Program-made: the position numbers and the translations under genes
In this document: piece after piece, positions 46,025 to 57,403 of the stretch
Numbering within the stretch: the stretch's first letter is position 1
Layout: each line of letters starts with the position of its first letter
Source of the DNA: Rana temporaria
Lineage: Eukaryota; Chordata; Amphibia; Anura; Ranidae
NCBI RefSeq assembly: GCF_905171775.1
Contig: NC_053499.1
Span: forward strand, 146,534,751 to 146,598,750
Direction of reading: 5' to 3'
Length of the DNA: 64,000 bases
Notes under the pieces: model-generated
The model's input: the letters and a program-made list of their open reading frames with translations, nothing else
Told to the model about the DNA's origin: nothing
Databases searched by the model: none

Positions 46025-46939
46025 TATGTCACAAAATATCTGCACGGCCGTTTAATTTTCTGGAAAAAATACCCTAAAATAAATTAAAATTAATTTAATA
46101 TCCATTTTTTGGCAAAATAATAAATACTGTTGCATCGAGTATATAGATGCAAAACATGTCAAGACTCAAAATTGTGCACCTGTGAAATGGCGATGAATTA
46201 CATTACCTAACATTTTTCATAGGTGAAGCTTTAAAAACCTTTACAGGTTATCAATGTAGAGTTAACCATGAATGATGGCCCTAGAATTATTACTCTCACT
46301 CTAATGTTCACAGGAACACTTTACATGTACGGTGCAATCGCTGATTACATACCCATGCATGACCTGCTCTCATGCTTGCACTTGCACGCATGCTCAGGGA
46401 GGACAGGGGTTCTTTTAAACTTTTTTTTTTTGGTTTTATTTCTTTTAAATATTATTCACTTTTTTTTCCCATTAAAATAATGTTATTACAAGTGGGCCAA
46501 AAATCCCCCTGTGTGATAACATTGGGCAGGTGACAGGTTCTCTTTGTGGAGACATCGGGGGTCTTTTAGACCCTGAATCCAGTACATTGTTACTTGATCA
46601 GTTGCTTCTTTGGCTGTATTAACCAGGGATCAACGGCTCTGACACTGAAAGTGACAAAATCGCCCTCACTTCCAGGTTCATTAGTTACCAAGGAGATCGA
46701 GGAATGGATGGTATTTTCTTTGTAGCTTGCTATCCCAGCCATTTACCATGGTTCCACGCTCTCACAGAGCCATGTTTTTGTTACGACCAACTCAATGCAG
46801 GACTCTCTTATCCACAGCAAATGGCTAAACAGACCTGAAAAAGCGAGGTGACAGGATCTCTTTAAGTGTCTGCTAGGAGAGAGGTCCTTCCTCTGTGGTA
46901 TCTGTACCTTGGACTGCGATCATAATTTGTGGATTTTTG

Positions 46940-47640
46940 TCCTAATAGATTTGTCCGGTCACACCCATAGCATACACACGCTCAGACTTTTCAGCAAACT
47001 TTTCTAAAAATTACCCAACATCACGTGGTTTTTCTGCTTTTTACTGCCACCCTTTGGTTAACTTCTGCTATTGTTGGTTGATTTTAACATTGGTTCTGAG
47101 CATTTGCACTTTGTACAAAAGTTGGTTGGCTTGCTGTACACACGGTCAGACAAGGCACCATCGGACTTTTGTTGCTGAAAAGTTGGTCCGTTTGCAGACC
47201 CAACTTTTTGTCGGATGAAACCCGAAAAAGTTGGTCCGATGGAGTATACACACGGTCGGACAAATTAGAAAACTTGCAGAATTTGAAGTTGGTCGGCAAA
47301 AAGTGTGACCGTGTGTATGGGGCTTTAGAAAGAGAACATGTTCTCGTTTTTTTTTTTTTTCTGATTAAAAAAATTTCTATCGGAAATTCCGTTCGTCTGT
47401 ATGGAACTCTGACGGAGAAAAAAACATGCATGCTCAGAATCAAGTCGACGCATGCTCGGAAGCATTGAACTTAATTTTTCTCGGCTCGTCTTAGTGTTGT
47501 AGGTCACCGCGTTTTGGACGGTCGGAATTTGGTGTGACCATGTGTATGCAAGACAGCTTGAACGGGATTCCGTCAGAAAAATCCGTCTGAGTTTATCCCG
47601 ACGAAAATTCCGATCGTGTGTACGGGGCATTAGTGTAGCA
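46940..47640. mobile_element. MITE-derived region with ACACACGGTCGG / GTGTGTACGGGGC ends
   Basis: Repeated motifs such as ACACACGGTCGGACAA, ACCGTGTGTATGGGGC and CGTGTGTACGGGGCATTAG suggest at least two overlapping copies. The ends are related to those of 26321-26811. Boundaries are approximate. Confidence 0.6.
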
Positions 47641-48031
47641 ATATATTGCTAAATTGTACCTTCATTATATGTAACCATATTGCTACACTTAGAGGCGCCT
47701 CTCTTCTCTTTTATACTCAGTTGTGACATGACACTACTTGTATATCAAGACATCGCTTGCATATCAAGTCAAAATTTATTTTAAAAATTAGCTTGTCTTG
47801 CAAAACGTTACTCTCAAACCAAGGTTTTACTGTATAGATATATACACACAGAGCTCCCTTCATTAGTTGAATGTGGTAAATATGAAATTCCACATGTATG
47901 ATGAAAAAAAATATATAACATTTTGTAGTACAGTATATATGTTCCAGTGTAGATTAGAAATGTGTGCTGGTTTTACCCTATATGTAATATAGAGCAATCC
48001 ATCACTTAGCACCTTCTTCCTCTCCCCACAG

Positions 48032-48110
48032 GCTGAACGCCTCACTCACCTCCCACCCTGAAAAGGACGAGCTGATTCTCTTTGGAGGTGAATATTTCAA
48101 TGGCCAAAAA
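48032..48110 (+). CDS. KLHDC4: KLHDC4 coding exon 3
   Basis: The acceptor CTCCCCACAG ends at 48031. The first base completes the Arg codon from exon 2. Residues 65-90 follow, starting LNASLTSHPEKDELILFGGE and ending YFNGQK. The Gly-Gly after a hydrophobic strand (LILFGGEYFNG) opens the first Kelch repeat. The exon is 79 nt and ends in phase 0 after AAA. Its donor, GTACAGTATT, is weak: it has C at +4 and A at +5 where consensus has A and G. Alternative splicing here is possible but not shown. Confidence 0.95.
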
Positions 48111-48685
48111 GTACAGTATTCTTTTACTTCCTACTTATCATTATATAATGTCTGCGCTAATGCTGATGTTGCACCTCAGTGACAAGGTCTGCTTATTCAA
48201 GGTCCTCCTCCTCCATAAAAAAAAACTGTATGGAAGTGCAAACAAATAGCAAACCTGGGAGGGGAGGAATTGTGAAATAAATACACTTATATTTGACGGC
48301 TTCTTCCCAAAGTGCATAGGTGAGAATAACGTCATCCTTCCAGCCCGACCTCAAAGAATGTAGGATAGCCCAAATCTCGTGAGATGATGATCCTGCAATG
48401 TGTTGCACTATCTTCCCGTGAGATTTGAACTACTCAGCATTCCACGGGATCTTGTTGGCAAGAGGATGATGTGACACACACACACACTACAGAGATTGGA
48501 GAAAGTGAGTATTTATCTACTTTTTTTTCCATTTATGCTGCATTTATAAAAAGGGGGGGGGGGTGTCACGTTAGATGAGCAGACCTTGTCTGAAGTGCAA
48601 AATAGGAAAAAAAATTATTGTAGTTATGCTTTGATAATAGAAATTCACAGTTTTTTTTTTCCTTGCATTGAAAGAGTAGCTAAGA

Positions 48686-48788
48686 CGCACACACACACAG
48701 ACACGCACACACACACAGACACGCACACACACACAGACACGCACACACACACAGACACGCACACACACAGACACGAACACACACAGCC
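48686..48788. repeat. CA-rich microsatellite/minisatellite
   Basis: Repeats of CACACACACACAGACACG (18 bp), with short variants. Explains Cys/Val-rich and His/Thr-rich false frames. Confidence 0.92.
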
Positions 48789-49776
48789 CGTATCAGCTCT
48801 GTTTGTTTTGGTTGACCACTTGGGGGCGCCAGTGTGCTATATTTCAGTACATCTGACTTTGATTCTTTGTCATATGGTATCATTGTCATATACAATTTAT
48901 TTTTTTTTGTCCCAACGCAAGTTTTAAAATGGCGCCAGGACTCTGGCAGGTCCCTGTGGGCTTTAGCGTCAGTTTTGATGCAGCTCTTTCCTGCCTCTTC
49001 CTGCAGCCATGAATCACTATTACATGTAATGTATTGGTGCAGATCTGCCTGGGGGCTTAAGTCCTTTTCGTAACCGTGCCATCTCTACACAGTTACAGAG
49101 CACCGTGCAGTGCAGGCGGTCCTCTTTGTCTAATACAAGGATGTCTCTTCTGGGTTTCAGAGGGAGTCTGCAACAGCTCTGATGACTGAGCTGTGAGATG
49201 TCCAATAGAATGCCTTGCAGCACAGAGCTGCCTCTCTGCCAGCATCTGATTGGTCCTGGCCAGAGGCTGCAAGACAGAAAAACTTTGATGCAGCTGATGT
49301 GACTCTGTTTAGGGTTTAATAGTAGAAGAGCCTGGATCTGGTACAGGAAAACTTTACCCCCAGTAATGATATCTATTTTAAGTTAAACAAAATATTAAGC
49401 TAAAAAATATTCCTTCGTAAAAGATGCATCGTTTTATTTTAAATGACTTTTTCATTCACTTTTGTAAACGACAGTCGCATGGGTGAGTACAATGTCATTT
49501 TAGAGTTTTAGTAATGGCAAACCTATGTAATACTCACCTGGGATCGAAGGCCCCGCTGTGGTGCCCGACACAGCACCACCTGGCGACATGTCGTCCCAGA
49601 GTTACTTCTGAGTATCGGGGCTAAGGCGCTGTGATTGGCCAGAGCCGCGATGATGTCACTCCCAGCATGACCTTCTTTTAGAAACGGAACGATCGCCGTT
49701 TCTAAAGTGTGCCTGCGTCGTAGACATCGGCGCACTACTCTATTGTAAATATCTCCTAAACCGTGAAGGTTTAGGA

Positions 49777-50351
49777 CAGGGGTGCCCAACCTTTTGAAGA
49801 GCAAGGGCCACTTAAGCAACTTGGTAACCAGTCGCGGGCCATAATGAGCGGAGCGGGCAGATGACAGGTCACGGCTACTCCTATAGGCTCTCCGATCCAC
49901 CCACATGGAAGGGGACAAATTCCCTTCTGTTTTTTGGATTGGAGGTAGGTGGGCGTAAACAGATATCTGTAGCTCTATAGAGGTGAATTAAAGGTCCCAT
50001 TTGGTCGGGCTGATGAAAAGGGCCTAAGACTGCTTTCACACTGATGTGCTGCGGTTTACCCACACTGCGGGTGCATTGTAGTGCACCTGTGTCTATCCTG
50101 TGGCAAAAGCCGGCGCTGTAGAGGAAGCATCGGCTTATGGGGCTTTGCTCCGCAGCCACTTTCTTCCCCTACCACCATGTCATTCACAACACTGATGCTG
50201 TGGTATGGCACGTTGACAACCTACCATCTGGGCTTGCCAAACCGCCATTCCAGAGCAAGAGGTCGCGGGCCACATCAGAGGGCTCTGCGGGCCACATCAG
50301 AGGGCTCCGCGGGCCACATGTGGCCCCCGGGCCACTGGTTGGCCACCCCTG
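49777..50351 (+). mobile_element. hAT-like element, CAGGGGTGCCCAACC family, copy 2
   Basis: 575 bp, flanked by GTTTAGGA at 49769-49776 and 50352-50359. Ends CAGGGGTGCCCAACC and GGTTGGCCACCCCTG. It lacks the TTAA insert found in copy 1, so it shows the empty-site sequence. Confidence 0.93.
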
Positions 50352-50710
50352 GTTTAGGAGATATTTCCAGCACCTACAGGTAAGCCTTAATCTAGGCTTA
50401 CCTGTAGGTAAAAGTGGTTATACAGGGTGTACAACCACTTTAAATGCAGACATTCACTTTAAGCATTTAAGTATTCATTAGCAGAACATAGAAAGCATGC
50501 GTTTTATTAGTTAACCATAAATTTACTTTAGTCCGGTCTCCTGATCTCCCCTCTCTCTTTACGATTCTCCTATTCTTGGGTCCCTCACCGGCGCTTCTGA
50601 CCACTCCCTCCTGTTGAGTGCCCCTACTGTAAGTAGCTTTCTATGGGGACACCTGAGCCCACCCGCAGCTCTGTGTGTTCATTCAGATACTCATTCTTGA
50701 CACTGTAGTT

Positions 50711-50858
50711 CATGGGTCTTCAAACTACGGCCCTCCAGTTGTTCAGGAACTACAATCCCCATCATGCCTAGTCATGTCTGTGAATGTCAGTGTGTTACAA
50801 TGCCTCATGGGATGTGTAGTTCTACAACAGCTGGAGGGCCGTAGTTTGAGGATCCCTG
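50711..50858. mobile_element. hAT-like palindromic MITE
   Basis: Ends CATGGGTCTTCAAACTACGG and CCGTAGTTTGAGGATCCCTG, with 7 of 8 matching target bases (CTGTAGTT, TTGTAGTT). Its inner ACTACAA-CCCCATCATGCC motif is shared with 3374-3520. Confidence 0.82.
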
Positions 50859-51071
50859 TTTGTAGTTGATCCAATGGATCAATGTAACCAAGTATAAAAT
50901 ATCCATACCTGTCATTTTTCTTTTAAGCTCCAAGTATATTGTAATTGTGACTGTAATTCTGCATCATATTCTATGTTTGGGGTAATCAGTGTGCCGTGTA
51001 TTTTGTAATGTGTGAAAATGCATTTGTCAGGACAGGATATTATTAGAAAGCACTGAAATGTATGTAACTAT

Positions 51072-51785
51072 GGGCCAGATCCACATACATTTAGTTCCGC
51101 GCAGCGTATCAGAGATTCGCTACGCCGCCGTACCTTACCTGGCGCATTTTCGAATCCTCAGCGGTTTCGCGGCGTAAGTTACGGCGGCGTAGTGTATTTC
51201 TGGCGGCGGATTTCAAATTGGGCGGGTTGGGGGCGGGTTTCATTTAAACGAAGCGCGTCCCTGCGCGGAATCAAATGCGCATGCGTCGTCCAGAAATTTC
51301 CCGCTGTGCTTTGCGCGAAATGACGTCGCAACGACGTCATTTTTTGAACTTAGACGTGAGTTACTTCCATGCCTATTCACGGACGACTTGCGCAAAAAAA
51401 AAGAAAATATTCAAATTTCGACGCGGGAACGACGGCCATACTTAACATGGCAATTCTATCTATACACCGCAAAATACCAGCTTTAACTATACACCGGAAA
51501 AAGCCGACTACAGACGATGTTAGAAAATGCAATGGCCGCGCGTACGTACGTGGATCGTCGTAAATCGCTAATTTGCATACCTGACGCGGAAAACGCCACC
51601 CAGCGGACGCCAAAGTATTGCATCTTAGATCCGAAGGCGTACGAAGACGTGCACCTGTCGGATCTAACCCAGAAGCCGTCGTATCTTGTTTTGAGGATTC
51701 AAAACAACGATACGATGCGGGAAATTTGAAAGTACGCCGGCATATCAGTAGATACGCCGGCGTACTTGCTCTGTGGATCTGGCCC
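51072..51785 (+). mobile_element. GGGCC-family MITE, copy I
   Basis: Ends GGGCCAGATCCACA and TGTGGATCTGGCCC; flanks TAT and TCT, an imperfect match. Closest to copy A by shared internal phrases such as CGACGCGGGAACGACGG. Confidence 0.88.
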
Positions 51786-52289
51786 TCTGTATGTATACTC
51801 ATGTATGTTATTTTTCCCTGGACATTGACAGATCTGAGTTCCTGAAATATTTTACATCCTACGAGACTCCCAGCGAACCCCCTCCAGACTTTCAATACCG
51901 CCCGCCTCCCAGCGCTGAAACATAAACCAGTAGAAATCTGTGCCCATTACTGGTCTCCGAGTGTCAGCTCCCTGTTAATATTTAATGGGCTCTGATTGCC
52001 TGCAGGCTGTGGCGTGTTGTGTGCTCTAATCTGCAGATCAGTGTCAGCCCCAATGGTGGGAATGAATAAATCTGCCTCCTCACCTATGACCAACCCGTGT
52101 GGATCAGACTCCTTCAGGCTCTTAAAGGCACAATCCAGTCTTGCCGAGAGATTAGGGCAGACCTCAGACTGCAAATTTCTTTCCTGCAACCACGGGTTGC
52201 AGAAAATTAATTTGCACCATTCCTACATCACAGGGGAATCCCTCCTGCCGAGCAATTGTCTTCTGCGATAATCACAAGCAAAACCGGCA

Positions 52290-53145
52290 GGCTGGTTATA
52301 TACAAATGCACGCCACACTTTTTACATATTTATTTGTAAAAAAAAAAGTTGAAAATCATTTATCATTTTCCTTCCACTTCACAATTATGGGCCAGATTCA
52401 GGTACGAGTTACGACGGCGTATCTCCAGATACGCCGTCGTAACTCTGAGTGTGCGACGTCTTATCTATGCGCCTGATTCTTAGAATCAGTTACACATAGA
52501 TTTCCCTAAGATCCGACCAGCGTAAGTCTCTTACGCCGTCGTATCTTAGAGTTGCATATTTACGCTGGACGCTAGGTGGCGCTTCCGTTGATTTCCGCGT
52601 AGAATATGCAAATGAGCTAGATACGCCGATTCAGAAATGTACGTGTGCCCGGCGGATTTTTTTTTACGTCGTTTACATAAGGCTTTTTCTGGTGTAAAGT
52701 TACCCCTGCTATATGAGGCATAGCCAATGTTAAGTCGGGACAGCGTCGAATTTTCTGTCGTTTGCGTAAGTCGTTCGCGAATAGGGCTTTGTGTAAGTTA
52801 CGTTCACGTCGAAAGCATTGACTATTAGGAGCATGCACACTGGGATACGTTTACGGACGGCGCATGCGCCGTTCGTTAGAAACGTCATTTGCGTGGCGTC
52901 ATGCTTTATTTACATAAAACACGCCCACCTCTTCACAATTTGAATTGGGCGCGCTTACGCCGGCACATTTACGCTACGCCGCCGTAACTTCGGGCGCAAA
53001 TTCTTTCAGAATACGGGACTCGCCTCTCAAAGTTACGGCGGCGTAGCGTATATGAGATACGCTACGCCCGCCTAAAGATAGGCGATTCTTACTGAATCCA
53101 GCTCTATGTGTCACTTTGTGTTGGTCTATCACATAAAATACCAAT

Positions 53146-53199
<54 letters not shown>

Positions 53200-53261
53200 T
53201 GGTTGTAACATGACAAAATGTGGAACATTTTAAGGGGCGTGAATACTTTTTCAAGGCTCTG
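52290..53261 (+). mobile_element. Tc1-like right-end fragment interrupted by a MITE
   Basis: 52290-52388 and 53105-53261 together make the right terminal part of a Tc1 element, ending before TA. GGGCC-family copy J lies between them, and a (AT)n tract has expanded at 53148-53196. Confidence 0.88.
52389..53104 (-). mobile_element. GGGCC-family MITE, copy J, nested in Tc1 fragment
   Basis: Ends GGGCCAGATTCAGG and CTGAATCCAGCTC, flanked by TAT at 52386-52388 and 53105-53107. Comparison with the intact Tc1 copy confirms the boundaries. GCGCATGCGC is at 52860-52869. Confidence 0.93.
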
Positions 53262-53665
53262 TATTCTAGTGGTGCAATGTAATTGGCAATCACCTAATCA
53301 TTCCAAATTCAATTATTCATGCCTCATGATCTCTGAAGACTTCCGGAGGCCTTACAAGGGATGGCAAAGAATGACTGACCGGAGAGTCACGCCCAGAAAA
53401 CCCGCTCAATAGGACTGCGAAGAATCAAGGGAATAATATATAAAAATCAAAATAAACCATAACCTAATGCTAGCCTATATTACACCCCAACCCCCCCCTC
53501 CATCTAAAATCTATACTAATGCCAAAAATGTATCCTACTTCTCATCGCACAGTCCTGGGCTCTGTGCGGAGCCATAGGACAGTATAAGGCCAGCAGGGCC
53601 ACCCAATCAGAGGTCGTATTTGGGCACAGATCCCACCCATTGGTTTGTGTAGCAAATAGAGTATA

Positions 53666-54043
53666 TGTAATGGTCACCACCGTTTACGCCCTTCCATCAA
53701 CTACGATAGCTCATCTGACACACAGACAAACCAGCAGGCATCCGATTTCCCCAGAATCAAGACGAGACACACAGCTCTGTACTTGTTTCAAATGAAGACA
53801 ACTTTTAATGGTTTCTTCTCAGTCTTATATACAGTACAATGCATTAAAGCAACAATCAACTCCCCACCCACACACTAAGGCTAATTACTAACCATTCTAG
53901 ACAGGTCGGCGCCGGCCTATAATTATCATGTCTAATCACTGCACATTCCTTCATTAACAGCATAACAAACAAAACCCCATCACACACTGAGTTCCCTAGG
54001 CAGACGTTCCGTCTCCGCATACAGCTTGGGTCATTCCGTTACA
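53666..54043. mobile_element. Solo LTR, second copy
   Basis: 378 bp, TGTAATGG...CCGTTACA, flanked by GTATA at 53661-53665 and 54044-54048. It shares GGTCACCACCGTTTACG, CTTTTAATGGT and GGGTCATTCCGTTACA with 24011-24933. It ends about 110 bp upstream of KLHDC4 exon 4. No coding sequence. Confidence 0.85.
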
Positions 54044-54151
54044 GTATATATTCGTGTTTGTTTGTTTTTAAACAATACGATGTATTTTTTTTTTATTTTA
54101 GGGTTTGGAAATGTATTCTGTTTTTAATAATTGTGTCTTTATTCCTTTCAG

Positions 54152-54250
54152 ACCTTTCTGTATAATGAGCTGTATATTTACAATATAAAGAAGAACAGCT
54201 GGAATAAAATCGACGTCCCAAACCCGCCACCTCGGCGCTGTGCGCATCAG
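54152..54250 (+). CDS. KLHDC4: KLHDC4 coding exon 4
   Basis: The acceptor CCTTTCAG ends at 54151 and the donor GTAAGA begins at 54251. It encodes residues 91-123: TFLYNELYIYNIKKNSWNKI, then DVPNPPPRRCAHQ. This completes the first Kelch blade; the Tyr and Trp spaced after the Gly-Gly (YIYN...SW) are the repeat's signature. The exon is 99 nt and phase 0 at both ends. The next exon, expected to start near AVVVPQGGGQLWVFGGE in vertebrates, was looked for in the remaining 9.7 kb and not found, so the rest of the gene lies to the right. Confidence 0.95.
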
Positions 54251-54293
54251 GTAAGACCCTTCTGCCATTTCCTTGGCAGTGCCAAGTCCATTT

Positions 54294-55330
54294 AACCACC
54301 TCAGCTCTGGAACGTTGTATCCCCTTTGTGACCAGGGCATTTTTGGCTATTCAGCACGGCGCTACTTTAACTGGAAATTGCGCAGTTATGCAGTACTGTG
54401 CGCAAATTACATTTTTATCTTTTTTTTTATTTATTATCACAAGTAGACTTTTCTTTTGGTGGTATTTGATCACAACTTTAAAAAAAAAAAAAAAGACAAA
54501 TTTTGAAAAAGAAACAATATTTTTCTATAATTAAACCTATCCACTAAAATCTAATTTCGGCATAACTTTAGGCCAAATTGTATTCTGCTACATGTCTTTG
54601 GTAACAAAAATCCCAATAAGTGTATATTGATTGGTTTGTTTGAAAGTTATAGCGTCTACATACTATTATGTATACAATATCTCACAAAAGTAAGTACACC
54701 CCTCACATTTTTGTAAATATTTTCTTCTATCTTTTCATGTGACAACACTGAAGAAATGAAACTTTGCTACAATGTAAAGTAGTGAGTGTACAGCTTGTAT
54801 AACAGTGTACATTTGTATTATTATTATTTTTTTTTTTACCTTCTTTGTTTTACATGCTTTCATCAGAGTAGTTCAGTGTCACCATAGTAAAACTGTGCTA
54901 CTCTGGTGGGTGATCAGGATTTATTTTTATTTTTTTAACTTTGCTGTTACAATGAAGATCATTGTGTTGCATTAATGACAGCGGTGATCACTAGTGATCT
55001 GTAATTGGCTACAGCTAATCACATGGTACAGAGTGCTGTGATTGGCCCAGGTTCCATGTGATAGCTGTGGGCCAATCACAGCATAGGAAACACAGCTGTT
55101 TATTAAAAATGTTGTTCATAACTGCTTTGTTGACATTGTGATCATGTGATCACCGGGGCCCAAATACTGGGATCCACAATCCGGTATGTCCACACTGCGT
55201 GCTCCTAAACCGGAGCAGGCAGAATGATGTACATGTACGTGATTTTGCCTGCATGTGCTGCTCAGCCGCAGTATATGTTTCTGTGGCTGGTCAGCAATTA
55301 AAGTGCCCTCTGATCACTCCTGATATTATA
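54294..55330. repeat. TTTAACCAC-type transposon remnant
   Basis: Starts TTAACCACCTCAGCTC just after KLHDC4 exon 4 and resembles the left end of 14833-17024. The right boundary is not clear. Confidence 0.5.
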
Positions 55331-55334
55331 ACTG

Positions 55335-55402
55335 TACTGTCTGCTTTCATGTTGTAAAGCGCTGCGCAAACTGTTGTCGTTATATAAATCCTGAATAATA
55401 AT
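55335..55402 (+). repeat. L2/CR1-like tail
   Basis: TGTAAAGCGCTGCGCAAACT then TATATAAATCCTGAATAATAATAA. Confidence 0.75.
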
Positions 55403-55406
55403 AAAA

Positions 55407-55640
55407 CTAGGGAAAGGGAGTTACCGCTCCAGGTGGGTCTGCTTGGTGATTACCTCCTCTCAGAAGCCACTGGCAATGCGTATAGCAAAGAATAAAGAAA
55501 TGTATTTGGACAGCCGCACTCCGAAAAATCTTTGTTGCCCTTAATAGTAAAACAGGATAAAAAGAACTACAAGCCACAGCAAAAATAGGACACAATCTAA
55601 CGCGTTTCACACTTATACTTAGTGCTTAATCATAGCTGAA
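55407..55640. mobile_element. Unclassified SINE-like insert, copy 3
   Basis: Contains CCGCTCCAGGTGGGTC, GGACAGCCGCACTCC, TAACGCGTTTCACACTT and TGCTTAATCATAG, in the same order as the other two copies. A short ATAAAA direct repeat flanks it, so boundaries are approximate. Confidence 0.72.
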
Positions 55641-55727
55641 GATAAAATGACAGTGTGCGTCTTGTCAGATAGTGGAGAAGGAGGCAGTGCTGGATCAGTA
55701 ATCTGTATAGAAGGTGACAGTGTGGGA

Positions 55728-55895
55728 TTGATTTACTACAACTGGAGAATGTAAAATCTGGAGCAGCTCTGCATAGAAATCGGCTTCCAGCTTTTTTTTT
55801 TTTTTTTTGTCAAAGCTTAATTGAACAAGCTGAAGTTAGAAGCTGATTGGCTACCACGCACAGCTGCACCAGATTTTGCGCTCACACAGGTAATT
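55728..55895. repeat. Palindromic dispersed repeat
   Basis: GGGATTGATTTACTACAACT, then AGCTTAATTGAACAAGCTGA. Inverted relative of 31568-31755. Confidence 0.6.
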
Positions 55896-56672
55896 CCTTT
55901 TTTTTTTGTTTTGTTTTGTTTTCTCGCCTTACCTAAGGTTGTCTCACAAATTCACATTGCATTGCCAAATGCCATTGTGCCAGGACATGGTAGGAGTTGT
56001 AGTTCACCAACCACTGGCACTCTGATCATGCCTACAGATGCTGCCTCAAGGTTTGGGCTGTGTCCCATAGATTACTTTTTTTTTGTTTGTTTTTTTGCCA
56101 TTTAACAGTTTAATTGCACCCTCCAGATGACAAGCTAATGCTGCGTTAGAGCGATCCTGTCAGGGAATCTGGGATTTCCTTCCGCCCACTGTCAGCTGTG
56201 GAGAGCGGAGTACCCAGGAAGAGTGGGCGTCACTTTCTCTAAGTAACGAGAGGAGCCGTGGGCGTTCGGCACAGCAGCAGACTTATTACAAAATCTTTTA
56301 TTATATATTGTCCTTGATAATCCAGTTGGCAGATACAGCCGACAATAGGGGACAGTTGTGAGCTCAGGGCTAGTGCTGAAGGTGGTGGTGGGGTGGTGGT
56401 ACTGACTACAGCTGCTGTCTGAACGGGAAAGAAGAATACTAACAATAGTGACACTGCAATCACACCGGTCAGAGAGAGACAGGGGGGCGGCTGAAGGTCC
56501 CAACGTGCTCCCTCTCGCATAGAAACACTGTGCCCGGGGCACATGTTCCCTTCCGCCCCCCTCCTTTGTCTCTGCCCTGACTGTAAAGCTAAAAAGTGTT
56601 TTGTATGTGTGAAGGTCCACTTAAAAAACAGGTAAAAAAAAGGCGTTCCTGGGACAGAACAGAATACACAAA
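55896..56672. other. KLHDC4 intron 4 segment, nothing recognised
   Basis: No family or exon recognised; overlapping open frames on the minus strand here show no domain or conserved motif. Confidence 0.35.
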
Positions 56673-57393
56673 GGGCCAGATCCACAGTTAGCGGCGTAAA
56701 TGTAGGCGGGCGTAGCGTATCGTAGTTACGCTACGCCGCCGCAACTTATAGAGGCAAGTGCTGTATTCACAAAGCACTTGCGTCTAAAGTTACGGCGGCG
56801 TATCGTAAATGTGCCGGCGTAAGCGTGCCTAAATCAAATGAGGAACAGGGGGGCGTGTTTTATGTAAACTAAGCATGACCCCCACATAAATGGCGCTTTT
56901 TTCGAGCGGCGCATGCGCGCGCATGCTCAGTATCACGTCGAATTTTCAAATTAAATTACGCCCGCTCAATGCCTAGACGACGTGAACGTAACTTACGCAA
57001 AGCCCTATTCGCGAACGTTTTACGCAAACGACGTAAACAACGGAAAATTCAGCGCTGTCCTGACGTCCATACTTAACATTGCATACGCCTCATAGAGCAG
57101 GGGTAACTATACGGCGGTAATAAAGCCTTGCGTCAACGACGTAAAAAACTGCGCCGGCGCACATACGTTCGTGAATCGGCGTATCTACCTAATTTGCACA
57201 TTCTACGCGTAAATCTACGGAAGCGCCACCTAGCGGCCAGCGTAAATATGCAACTAAGATACGACGGCGTAAGAGACTTGCGTCAGTCGTATCTAAGCAA
57301 AAATCCGGGTATCTTGCTTTCTGGATACAGAAAAAAGATACGCCGGCGCATCCTAGAAGTTACGCCGACGTAACTTCTTTGTGGATCTGGCCC
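56673..57393 (+). mobile_element. GGGCC-family MITE, copy K
   Basis: Ends GGGCCAGATCCACA and TGTGGATCTGGCCC, flanked by AAA at 56670-56672 and 57394-57396. GCGCATGCGC at 56909-56918. Confidence 0.93.
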
Positions 57394-57403
57394 AAAGTGC
57401 TCA

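Noticed and set aside
48571..48895. Cys/Val-rich minus-strand frames
   Set aside because: They are translations of the CA-rich microsatellite.
56192..56685. Two overlapping minus-strand frames of 142 and 148 codons
   Set aside because: Two frames open over the same bases with serine/proline-rich composition and no motif; antisense within KLHDC4 intron 4 with no splice evidence.
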